From a candidate division KSB1 bacterium (lineage in GTDB: Bacteria > Zhuqueibacterota > JdFR-76 > DREG01): DNA of 64,000 nucleotides. The notes under the pieces are model-generated. The model saw nothing but the letters and a program-made list of their open reading frames with translations. It did not search any database and was not told the DNA's origin. Location of the stretch: assembly GCA_022566355.1 (NCBI GenBank), contig JADFJB010000002.1, forward strand, positions 60,320 to 124,319. Direction: 5' to 3'. The first letter of the stretch is position 1, and the number at the start of each line of letters is the position of its first letter. Both the position numbers and the translations under genes were made by a program. Below are positions 56,490 to 64,000 of the stretch, in pieces.

Positions 56490-56533
56490 TTGAAATCCAA
56501 TTTCCATAAATGTAAATTTATGATTATACATTT
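56490..56533 (+). promoter_or_regulatory. Promoter with overlapping inverted repeat ahead of the antitoxin gene
   Basis: TTGAAA (56490-56495), 17 nt, TAAATT (56513-56518). The 7-bp inverted repeat AAATGTA (56508-56514) and TACATTT (56527-56533) overlaps the -10 element, the usual place for antitoxin autorepression. AAGGAG follows at 56535. Confidence 0.55.
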
Positions 56534-56547
56534 TAAGGAGAACTTTC

Positions 56548-56790
56548 ATGAAAGCTACAGTAGTTGATTTGAGATATAAAATGAACGATGTACTGAAAGC
56601 GCTTGACCGGAATGAGAAAGTTACTGTTTTATATCATGGCAAAGTCAAAGGAATTATTGTTCCTGTAAACAGAAAAGAACAAGGCAAAATAATGGATCAT
56701 CCTTTTTTTGGAATGTTATCCGGGGAGAATGATAAAACCACACTGGATATTGTCAATGATTTAAGAGAACCCAGGTACAATGATATTTGA
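56548..56790 (+). CDS. Phd/YefM-type antitoxin
   Basis: 80 residues. The N-terminal half (KATVVDLRYKMNDVLKALDRNEKVTVLYHGKVKGIIVP) has the Phd/YefM pattern: a short beta strand, a helix, then a beta hairpin ending in IIVP, which forms the DNA-binding dimer. The polar C-terminal half (PFFGMLSGENDKTTLDIVNDLREPRYNDI) is of the kind that wraps a PIN-domain toxin. It has its own promoter with an overlapping inverted repeat and AAGGAG 7 nt before the ATG. It overlaps the toxin frame by 11 bp. The antitoxin is intact while its toxin is broken. Confidence 0.8.
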   Translation: MKATVVDLRYKMNDVLKALDRNEKVTVLYHGKVKGIIVPVNRKEQGKIMDHPFFGMLSGENDKTTLDIVNDLREPRYNDI

Positions 56791-57156
56791 CACAGATATT
56801 TTCATATGGGTACAAAGGGGAAACGAAAAAACTGCAGCCCTCATGGAAAAATCAAAAAGCAGGCGCCTATCCATTCAAACGTACATGGAACTTCTACAGG
56901 TTGCAAAGAGCAAAACCCAGCATAACTATGAAGAGATTTTATCACATCGTATGGTTTTGTTATTTTACCATTCACTGAAAATATTGGTCACAGGGCTTCA
57001 ATTTACATTGAAGAGTACACACTTTCTTCGGCTTTGAGGTCCGGAGACGCCATAATTGCAGCAACTGCAGTAGAAAACAATATGATTCTTGCATCAAGTA
57101 ACATAAAGCATTTCAAAATGATAAAAGACTTGAAGTTGAAGAAATTCGCACCATAA
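56780..57156 (+). pseudogene. VapC-like PIN-domain toxin, frameshifted
   Basis: The first frame gives MIFDTDIFIWVQRG (catalytic Asp near residue 4) and TYMELLQVAKS (catalytic Glu) but leaves the family pattern near 56950 and stops at 57037. The -1 frame takes over there with VILPFTENIGHRASIYIEEY, then LRSGDAIIAATAVENN and ASSNIKHF, which are the second half of a PIN domain, ending at 57156. The two halves make a normal toxin of about 125 residues, so one frameshift near 56945-56965 has inactivated it. VapC toxins are ribonucleases. A sequencing error is possible. Confidence 0.82.
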
Positions 57157-57271
57157 CAAACTTTAAATATTAACATAGAAACTTATTAATTAGATCTCGC
57201 GCTAATTAAAAATTGCAATCCCAATTTTGACTCTCGGTTGACAATCAAATTATGATTTTAGAGGATAAGGT

Positions 57272-60067
57272 ATGATGCCTACTTTTCGCCAAATGAAATT
57301 CATGTTTTTGATATCAACCATGCTCGTCAGTTTGACCGCCGCGAATGCCACAACCCGGCAAACCGAATCTGAGGATCGTAAACCGGTCACTCCAAAAGAT
57401 TATGGCAAATGGGAAACACTCTCCCGCGGTGCGTTGTCGCCGGATGGGAATTGGCTTATCTATTCGATCCGAAGAAATAATGACAAAAACGAATTGCGAC
57501 TTCATAATCTAAAGGACGAATCTCAAAAGGTATTAGCGCAAGGCACGAATCCCGAGTTTTCTAAAGACAGCCAGTGGCTCGGTTATTTGATTGAAGTGTC
57601 TGCCGAAGAAAGCAAGAAACTCAAGAAGAAAAAGAAGCCGGTTCACACCAAGTTCGGACTGCTCGGTCTCGCTAGTGAAGATAGCGCCGTAATAAAAGAT
57701 GTAGCATCTTTTGCCTTTAGCGGTAACAGCCAGTTTGTAGCTATGAAGCATTATGCACTGAAAGGAAAAAAGAGCAAGGGCGCCGACCTTGTAGTGCGCG
57801 ATTTGCAAACAGGGAGAGATTTCAACTTTGGTAATGTTTCTGAGTACCAATGGCGGGAAGAAGGCGCGCAGCTTGCCCTGATCATAGATGCCGAGGGCCA
57901 GGCTGGTAACGGGATTCAGCTTTTCAATGCGGCGACAGGCCAACTCAAAATCCTCGACAGTAAAGCGGCTGAATACAAAGGGCTAACCTGGCGCAAGAAA
58001 GGCGACGATCTGGCTGCCTTCCGTGTTGAAAAAAATGAAGATTATGAAGACTCGACCCATGTCATCATCGCCTGGCAGAAACTCGCCGGCAAAGCGCCGG
58101 TCGCGAATATCTTCGACCCCGAAAAAATAGAAGGTTTTCCTACAGCCACTCGAATCGTCAACACAAGACAACTTGAATGGACCAAAGATGGAAAATCTCT
58201 CTTTTTTGCTACAAAGGAATGGCAAAAAAAACCTCCGAAAGTGGATGAAGCAAAGGATGATTCTACCAAAACAGAAAATCCCGATAGTGTCAAAATCGAA
58301 GAACCACCCGACCTGCAGATCTGGCACAGCAAGGATGTTCGTATTATTCCCGAACAGCAGCAGCGGGCGGAGAAACGACGCGAGGATGCCCACCTGGCGG
58401 TCTGGCATATCAAAGAAAACAAATTTGTGCAACTTGGGGATGACCTCACGGAGCGCACCCGGGTTCAGGATGATATAGCCATCGTACTTGGGCTCGATTC
58501 GACGCCTTACGAATTCGAAGGCATGTTCGGACGGCCGAAATTTGATGCCTACGCCATCGATATTCATTCCGGTGAAAAACAGAAGTTCCTGATGCGGGTG
58601 AACCACCTTTATTCCATCAGCCCGGATGGGAAAAATATCGTCTATTTAAAAGACGATCACTACCACACCTACAATTTTAAATCAGCAAAAGATCGAAACC
58701 TCACGGCGGACATAGGAGTCTCCTTCGTCAATAAAGAAGACGATCACCCGGTAGAACAAAAGCCACCCTATCGGTTTGTTGCTTGGGCTAAAGACGGCAA
58801 GTCATTTTTTGCTAATGCTAAATATGATGTGTGGCAGCTCTGGGCGGATGGCTCCAAAAGCAGGAAAGTAACCGATGGCGAAGCTGAAAAAGTTATCCAC
58901 CGCTATGTACGGCTGGATCCGGAGGAAGAAACCATTGACGTCAAAAAGCCGATGTATTTGAGCCTGTATGGTGAATGGAGCAAGAAATATGGTTACGCCA
59001 GCGTGATTCCCGGCAAAGAGCCAAAAAACCTGGTTTGGCAGGAGGCCAATGTTGCTAATCTGATAAAGGCAAAAAAGGCCAAAACTTTTGCCTATGTGAT
59101 CCAGAACTTCGACGATTCTCCTGATTATTTTGTCGCTCCCAGAGACTTTGCCAAAAGCAAGCAGGTATCCAACACCAATCCGTTTCAAAAGGATTATGCC
59201 TGGGGAAAATCCGAGCTGATTGAATACACCAACGCCAACGGCCGCAAGTTGCAGGGCGCGCTGTTTTACCCGGCCGATTACCAGCCCGGGGAAAAATATC
59301 CCATGATCACCTACATCTATGAAATACGCTCTCACATGGTGCGCCGTTATGCTGTGCCCTCGCAGCGTAACTATTACAATCATAGCGTCTTTACCAGCGA
59401 GGGATATTTTGTGCTACAACCAGACATCGTCTTTGACAGTGGCGATCCCGGTATCTCATCGGTGCGAACCATAGAGATCGCGGTTAAAAAAGTGATTGAC
59501 ATGGGGCTGGTGGATGAAAAACGTATCGGTCTGGCCGGGCATTCCTGGGGCGGCTACCAGGCGGCTTTTGCGGTAACGCAAACGGACATTTTTGCGGCCG
59601 CTATTGCCGGCGCCGGGCTGACGGATTTCTTCAGCATGTACGGCATGGTGGGCTGGGCATTTGGTGGTACCCCGGAAAACCTTCATTTTGAGGTGAGCCA
59701 GGAGCGTATGATGAAACCGCCGTGGAAAGATATCGATGGTTATGTGCGCAACTCGCCGGTGATGAATGTGGAAAATCTCAACACGCCCCTGCTTTTCGAG
59801 GTCGGTGACAACGACCGCAATGTGGACTGGCGCCAGGGCATCGAGTATTACAACGCCGCCCGCCGGGAAGGAAAGCAAATGGTGCTGCTGGTCTATGCGA
59901 AAGAAGGCCATAGCCTGCGCCAGGACAAAAACCGCATCGACTACCACCGCCGTATTTTACACTGGTTTGGCCACTACCTAAAAGACGAGCCGGCTGAACA
60001 GTGGATCGAGAGCGGCATTCCGTACCTGGAGCAACAGAGGTTGTTGAAGAATTGGAAAAAGAATTAG
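57272..60067 (+). CDS. Secreted S9-family prolyl-oligopeptidase-like peptidase
   Basis: 931 residues. A signal peptide ends near NATT (about 27). The N-terminal part (about 40-620) has WD-like or beta-propeller repeats (LSPDGNWLIYSIRR, FSKDSQWLGY, SPDGKNIVYLKDD). The C-terminal alpha/beta hydrolase holds the catalytic Ser in GLAGHSWGGYQAA (about 758), Asp in VGDNDRNVDW (about 847) and His in AKEGHSLRQD (about 878). This is the dipeptidyl-peptidase-IV/acylaminoacyl-peptidase layout, in the periplasm or outside. G+C content and codon use are clearly higher than in the core genes, pointing to transfer. A scrap of a second copy lies at 63.03 kb. Confidence 0.9.
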   Translation: MMPTFRQMKFMFLISTMLVSLTAANATTRQTESEDRKPVTPKDYGKWETLSRGALSPDGNWLIYSIRRNNDKNELRLHNLKDESQKVLAQGTNPEFSKDSQWLGYLIEVSAEESKKLKKKKKPVHTKFGLLGLASEDSAVIKDVASFAFSGNSQFVAMKHYALKGKKSKGADLVVRDLQTGRDFNFGNVSEYQWREEGAQLALIIDAEGQAGNGIQLFNAATGQLKILDSKAAEYKGLTWRKKGDDLAAFRVEKNEDYEDSTHVIIAWQKLAGKAPVANIFDPEKIEGFPTATRIVNTRQLEWTKDGKSLFFATKEWQKKPPKVDEAKDDSTKTENPDSVKIEEPPDLQIWHSKDVRIIPEQQQRAEKRREDAHLAVWHIKENKFVQLGDDLTERTRVQDDIAIVLGLDSTPYEFEGMFGRPKFDAYAIDIHSGEKQKFLMRVNHLYSISPDGKNIVYLKDDHYHTYNFKSAKDRNLTADIGVSFVNKEDDHPVEQKPPYRFVAWAKDGKSFFANAKYDVWQLWADGSKSRKVTDGEAEKVIHRYVRLDPEEETIDVKKPMYLSLYGEWSKKYGYASVIPGKEPKNLVWQEANVANLIKAKKAKTFAYVIQNFDDSPDYFVAPRDFAKSKQVSNTNPFQKDYAWGKSELIEYTNANGRKLQGALFYPADYQPGEKYPMITYIYEIRSHMVRRYAVPSQRNYYNHSVFTSEGYFVLQPDIVFDSGDPGISSVRTIEIAVKKVIDMGLVDEKRIGLAGHSWGGYQAAFAVTQTDIFAAAIAGAGLTDFFSMYGMVGWAFGGTPENLHFEVSQERMMKPPWKDIDGYVRNSPVMNVENLNTPLLFEVGDNDRNVDWRQGIEYYNAARREGKQMVLLVYAKEGHSLRQDKNRIDYHRRILHWFGHYLKDEPAEQWIESGIPYLEQQRLLKNWKKN

Positions 60068-60303
60068 ATCTGGCTATTTGCATTTGGCTGTAGGCTATTG
60101 ACAATTAATCCAACAAAAAATGATAAACAATCTCATCAGTAAGCTAAAAACAAACAGCTAAAGGCCAATGGCTGAATAGTAACAATTCTTCTTTATTGCT
60201 TAGAATTATATTCGTTCATAGTTTTATCCTTTGAGTCTTAGAGACTTCGAGGCTGAATAGATGAACCAAGACAAAATCATTTCAAAAGAAGAAAGACACC
60301 ATA

Positions 60304-63023
60304 ATGAAAAAGACCCTCGCTTTACTAAAAACTCCGTTAATTGCGGCTTTGCTTTCCGTTGTGATATTCATTGTGCCGGCTTTCGCCCAGCCAAATATTC
60401 CAAAGCCGGAAACGACACTTGGTTTTACAGTCGGGGCTGATTACAAGCTTGCAACTTACGATGAATCTATAAGCTATTTTCAACGATTGGATTCAGCCAG
60501 CGACTATTTAAAACTTATTGAAATCGGGCGTACAACAGAAGGCAAGCGCTGGTATTTAGCCTTAATCTCCACACCGGAAAATCTTGCTGATTTAGAAAAG
60601 TATCGCGAGATTGGACAACGCCTGGCGCACCCCAAAGATCTGACGGATACCGAAGCACGAGAACTTGCCGTAGAAGGCAAAGCATTCGTAGACATTAACG
60701 GCGGCCTCCACGCTACCGAAGTGGCCGGCGCTCAACACACCATTCAGCTTGCTTACGATTTGCTCAGCAACGTGGATGATGCAAAGATTCGAACAATCTT
60801 GGAGAATGTCGTTTTTTTATTGTGGCCGTCTCTCAACCCGGATGGTCAAGATATCGTGGTGGAATGGTATCGCTCAAACGTCGGCACGCCGTACGAAGTA
60901 GCGCCTTTAAAACAACTCTATCAAAAATATGTCGGCCATGACAATAACCGCGATGCTTACATGTTGAATATGATCGAGTCTCGCGTTATCGAACGCACCT
61001 GGCGGCATTGGGAGCCGCAGATTATCTATGTACACCATCAGACCGCACCGTTCCCCACGCGCATATGGCTGCCGCCCTTTGCCGAACCTATCGGGGCCGA
61101 AGCGCCGCCGCTGATGTCCAGAACGGTGAACAGCATCGGCATGGCTATAGCATACGGCCTTGAATCTAACGGCCAGCCGGGAGCAACACACATGGGGACT
61201 GGCTTCGACTCATGGTATCCGGGCTACATAGACTACATGCCGATGTTCAAGAACATTCCGGCTTTTTGGACTGAAACGGCTCTTTACCGCTATGCCACAC
61301 CACGATTCTATACCGTAAATGATTTTCGAGCCAACAGCCGCGAATTGCGCGTGGAATCGCTTTACTCCAGTCCCTGGCAAGGTGGTTGGTGGCGGTTACG
61401 CGATGCTGTGGACTATATGGTCACTGCATCAATCTCGACCCTGGATTTTGCCGCAAAGTATAAATACGACTTACTGTACAACCGTTACCAGGCCGGCCGC
61501 AATACCATCCGTAAGTACGAACAGGAGCCTCCTTACGCCTATTTTATCCCACAAAGTCAGCGGGATCCGGTCGCAGCGGTCGAAATGCTGCGGCGACTGG
61601 CCTTCGGCGGCATCGAGGTTTACCAGGTCTCAAGAGCGATCCGGCATGATGGTATCAACTATCCGAAAGGCACATGGGTCATTCCCATGAACCAGGAGTT
61701 TGCCGCCCTTGCACGTGAGGTGATGAGTATACAGACCTACCCTGATTTGCGCGAGTATCCTGAAGGCCCGCCTGAGCAACCCTACGATGCGGCGGGTGGA
61801 CTTTACCGTTTATGATGGGAGTGGATGTGACGGCCGCAGAAAACCCGCTCACTATGGAGGTCCGCGAAGCCATGTCTCTTCCGCTGGGAGATGCAGTTGA
61901 CTGGCAATCTGCCAACAACCAGGCAAAAGAAACTGATGCGAGTTCATTCGACAGCGTTCCCGGAATGGGATTTAATACGAATGCCAATGCCGCCGGGATA
62001 CTCCCACCCCCCGGAAAGATCACCGGTTCCGGCGGCAACTTGCTGGTCGATCCTGCTGAAAACAATTCCTTTCGGGCAATCAATAGAGCTTTACGTTCCG
62101 GAGGTAAGGTTCGATACGTGGCCCTTACTGACACAAATCCGGCAAAATATGCGATTTCAGGCATTTCAAAATCCGACCAAAATAATTGGGTTCGTGATCT
62201 CGCAATTCGTGCGGTACGCACAGGCGGGTCAAGCGGAGCCGAGGTGCAACCTCGACTTGCGCTTTACAAGCCCTGGCAGCCAAGCATGGATGAAGGTTGG
62301 ACCAGATGGCTGCTGGAATCTTATGGCTTCTCCTTCACCAGTATTGGCAATACGGATTTTCACCATGGTTCCCTGCTCGACAGGTTTGACGTGATCATTC
62401 TGGCAGATATTCGCGCTCGAACGCTACTTAATGGATTTAGTAAGGGCACTGTTCCTCCGCGTTACCAGGGAGGGCTTGGTATTGTGGGGGTTCGTAACCT
62501 CGATGAGTTTGTCCGTAGCGGCGGTACGCTGGTTTGTTTAAACAACAGTAGCGTTTTCGCTATAGAGCAACTGCATTTGCCGGTGAAAAGCGTGATTGAC
62601 ACCTTAAAACGTAAAGATTATTTCGTTGGCGCATCCATTGTGCAAGTCGATGTCGATCAGACACATCCGGTGATGGCCGGTATGCCACCACGGACAAAAA
62701 TTTTCGTTAGCCGCAGTCCGGTTTTTACCACCCTGGAAGATTTCGAGGGTACGGCGCTGGCGGCTTTCCAAAAGAAGGGTTCACCCCTGGCTTCCGGCTA
62801 CATGCTCGGGCAAAAATATATTCAAGGATACGCCGCCGCCCTGGATGTCTACCATGGTGACGGTCATGTACTTCTTTTAGGCTTCCGGCCACAATGGCGC
62901 GGCCAGTCGTTCGGGACCTTTCGTGTGCTGTTTAATGCCGCGTTTTACGGGGGAGTGTTATCTGTGAATTCACGCGGTGATACTGAGTTTTGGACTGCTC
63001 CCGATATTGACAAAGACAATTAA
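60304..63023 (+). pseudogene. Secreted M14-type zinc carboxypeptidase, split by one frameshift
   Basis: The first part (60304-61815, 503 residues) has a signal peptide, the zinc motif NGGLHATEV (His about 136, Glu about 139), a VHHQTAP histidine and a TETALYRYA glutamate, i.e. a complete catalytic domain. It ends in PYDAAGGLYRL. The other frame reads GWTLPFMMGVDVTA there, which continues the family pattern through 63023 (about 400 residues, a GATase-like or beta-rich C-terminal module). One base is missing in the GCGGGTGG stretch near 61795; joined, the protein is about 906 residues, the usual size. The second half could alternatively start at 61812 by itself. It is G+C-rich like the S9 gene. 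Confidence 0.85.
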
Positions 63024-63025
63024 GG

Positions 63026-63111
63026 CTGGAAGACCACGGCCTGCGCCAGGACAAAAACCGCATCGATTACCATCGCTGCATTTTGTAGTGGTTTGGCCAT
63101 TATCTGATGGT
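63026..63111 (+). pseudogene. Remnant of the 3' end of an S9 peptidase gene
   Basis: Bases 63029-63111 read EDHGLRQDKNRIDYHRCIL, a stop, then WFGHYL. This matches the C-terminus of the S9 peptidase at 59.9 kb (EGHSLRQDKNRIDYHRRIL..WFGHYL), with a nearly identical nucleotide run (CTGCGCCAGGACAAAAACCG). It is a short, decayed duplicate, beginning 3 bp after the M14 stop. Confidence 0.85.
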
Positions 63112-63244
63112 GAGTTTGCCCACCTCCGAAGAGTCCTTAAACCAAAAATCATACATCAGCTTGCACAAAGCCCGAATCGCGACGATCGTGGATTTTAGAA
63201 AAGAAGCGTTGAGCTTCTTCTTGAGTTAAGTATTTTACTGCCAT
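63100..63244 (-). pseudogene. Decayed N-terminus of a tyrosine recombinase (integrase)
   Basis: On the minus strand an ATG at 63244 reads MAVKYLTQEEAQRFFSKIHDRRD. After a +1 shift it continues RALCKLMYDFWFKDSSEVGKLTIR to a stop at 63100. This is the start of the catalytic domain of phage-integrase-type recombinases (LTxEEA..F, RDRAL..LMY.TGLR.SEV..L). The canonical GLR is replaced by FWFKD, so the catalytic Arg is lost. The fragment breaks off exactly where the S9 remnant begins. Confidence 0.7.
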
Positions 63245-63317
63245 AAAAAGAGATAATTCTAAATTATTTTTCTAATTATTCATTCATCTGTTTTGGTTAA
63301 TTAATGCAGAAGTAGCC

Positions 63318-63680
63318 TCATCGGAGACGGGTGATATCGGCGCCAAAGACAACGTATATGGCTCGATACTTCGAGGGCGGAAGGTCAGCCATTACGTTCT
63401 TTATCTGGTTCCTCAACCCGATCTTAATAAGGTAACTCCAGAACAGCGAGTCCTCTTGCATGAGTAGAACGTGTGTCCTGGGATTAAAATTCTGCTCCTT
63501 GTCCCGCACAGCATCCATGATACGCTTGAACCTGGTTTCGATGATCTCGTGAATGCCCTGGGAGGCCTCACTTACATAGTGACTCCCGTTTCGCAGCTGC
63601 TGTCGGCTCAAGTAGCTGGCGCTTATCCACAATATAGTGAGAAAACCCTTCAATTTAAAAATAGGTCGAAGGATCTTCAA
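63318..63680 (-). CDS. Unrecognised open frame, possibly a gene fragment
   Basis: 120 residues, mixed charge, with segments HEIIETRFKRIMDAVRDKEQ and FWSYLIKIGLRNQIKNVMADLPPSKYRAIYVVFGADI. No family is recognised. Base composition is nearer to coding DNA than the flanks, but there is no good ribosome site and the N-terminal start is uncertain. It lies next to the integrase remnant, so it may be part of the same decayed mobile region. The opposite-strand frame at 63471-63713 is less protein-like. Confidence 0.3.
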   Translation of the reverse strand: MKILRPIFKLKGFLTILWISASYLSRQQLRNGSHYVSEASQGIHEIIETRFKRIMDAVRDKEQNFNPRTHVLLMQEDSLFWSYLIKIGLRNQIKNVMADLPPSKYRAIYVVFGADITRLR

Positions 63681-63713
63681 AAGGTCAATGATAACATATG
63701 TGCAAAGTTTTAA

Positions 63714-64000
63714 AGTAACTTTTCATGCCGTTTTCTACTTTTGATAAATTGGTTTACTGTTAACCGATGAACCTCAAGGATCTTATAGTATAATTATAAT
63801 TATGATTACTTCAATTAGTCCCCAAAAAGGTTATCTAATTTGTTTCGACCAATTGGTTATTAGATGAATGAACAGATCGGGATAATTGAGAAGGTTGGTA
63901 AACCGAAACTCTAAACTCTAGATCCTGCAGATGTAAAACATCCCTGAGTTTTAAGATATAATACTCGTTTAGTAATATACCTGTATTGAGAATGATCCGG
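63714..64000. other. Non-coding tail of the window, no supported feature
   Basis: AT-rich sequence, including a TATAATTATAATTAT stretch near 63791, with no frame, tRNA or strong hairpin that I can support. Confidence 0.5.

Noticed and set aside
63201..63219. AAGAAGC/GCTTCTT hairpin as a terminator for the M14 gene
   Set aside because: There is no T run, and the sequence is explained as codons of the integrase remnant on the other strand.
63471..63713. 80-codon plus-strand open frame near the window end
   Set aside because: It overlaps a more protein-like minus-strand frame, and its composition is not convincing.

Overview
The window reads as a chromosomal segment from an AT-rich (roughly 38-40% G+C by eye) Gram-negative bacterium of the FCB superphylum, most like the Calditrichota / KSB1 / Ignavibacteria-type lineages. 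This placement is inferred from gene content only: a PorV-type outer-membrane barrel beside a giant secreted protein with a FlgD-like, T9SS-style C-terminus, DUF4159 and DUF4175-like proteins, tandem SurA-type chaperones, and a SpoIIE/STAS partner-switching pair. No rRNA gene is present to test it.

Layout. Bases 1-49.6 kb form an ordinary, tightly packed core, all on the + strand. It begins with a 5'-truncated mfd and three tandem parvulin-type periplasmic chaperones, closed by a clear terminator. Next come DUF456, DUF4159, a DUF4175-like membrane/coiled-coil protein, a TPR protein and a secreted protein of unknown function. Then follow pdxA, a methyltransferase, ftsE-ftsX, hrcA-grpE-dnaJ, a small competence/pilus-like block (ComEA-like, prepilin-like, PilM-like, PilN-like), rsmD-coaD and an aminotransferase. 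From 27.0 to 43.1 kb lies the most individual part of the core: a TPR protein, a 152-residue secreted protein, a 2592-residue repeat protein, a PorV-like/TPR fusion, a 1297-residue kinase-phosphatase-like signalling protein and its STAS partner. After that come icd, an RDD protein, obgE, dprA, three tandem tRNA-Ser genes, a small membrane protein, gltX, tRNA-Gln and tRNA-Arg, ending in a strong terminator at 49.83 kb.

From about 49.9 kb the character changes to an accessory region. It holds a 189-bp element with imperfect inverted-repeat ends, a secreted esterase and a D15-type barrel on the minus strand, and a minus-strand three-gene cassette with a TIGR04255-like protein. It continues with an AHL-lactonase-like metallo-hydrolase behind a textbook promoter, and a Phd/VapC-type pair whose toxin is frameshifted. 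Last are two visibly G+C-richer secreted peptidases (S9 and M14, the M14 split by one frameshift). Just after them a duplicated scrap of an S9 gene abuts a decayed tyrosine-recombinase N-terminus, so this region has been rearranged.

The best candidates for something undescribed are: (a) the signalling pair at 38.4-43.1 kb, whose two proteins share a small C-terminal/linker domain outside the known HATPase/PP2C/STAS modules and which sit directly behind a giant secreted protein and its likely outer-membrane partner; (b) the three-gene TIGR04255 cassette at 53.3-55.2 kb with a possible leader peptide; (c) the scar of mobile and decaying genes at 63.0-63.25 kb. No CRISPR array, rRNA operon or intact insertion sequence was seen.
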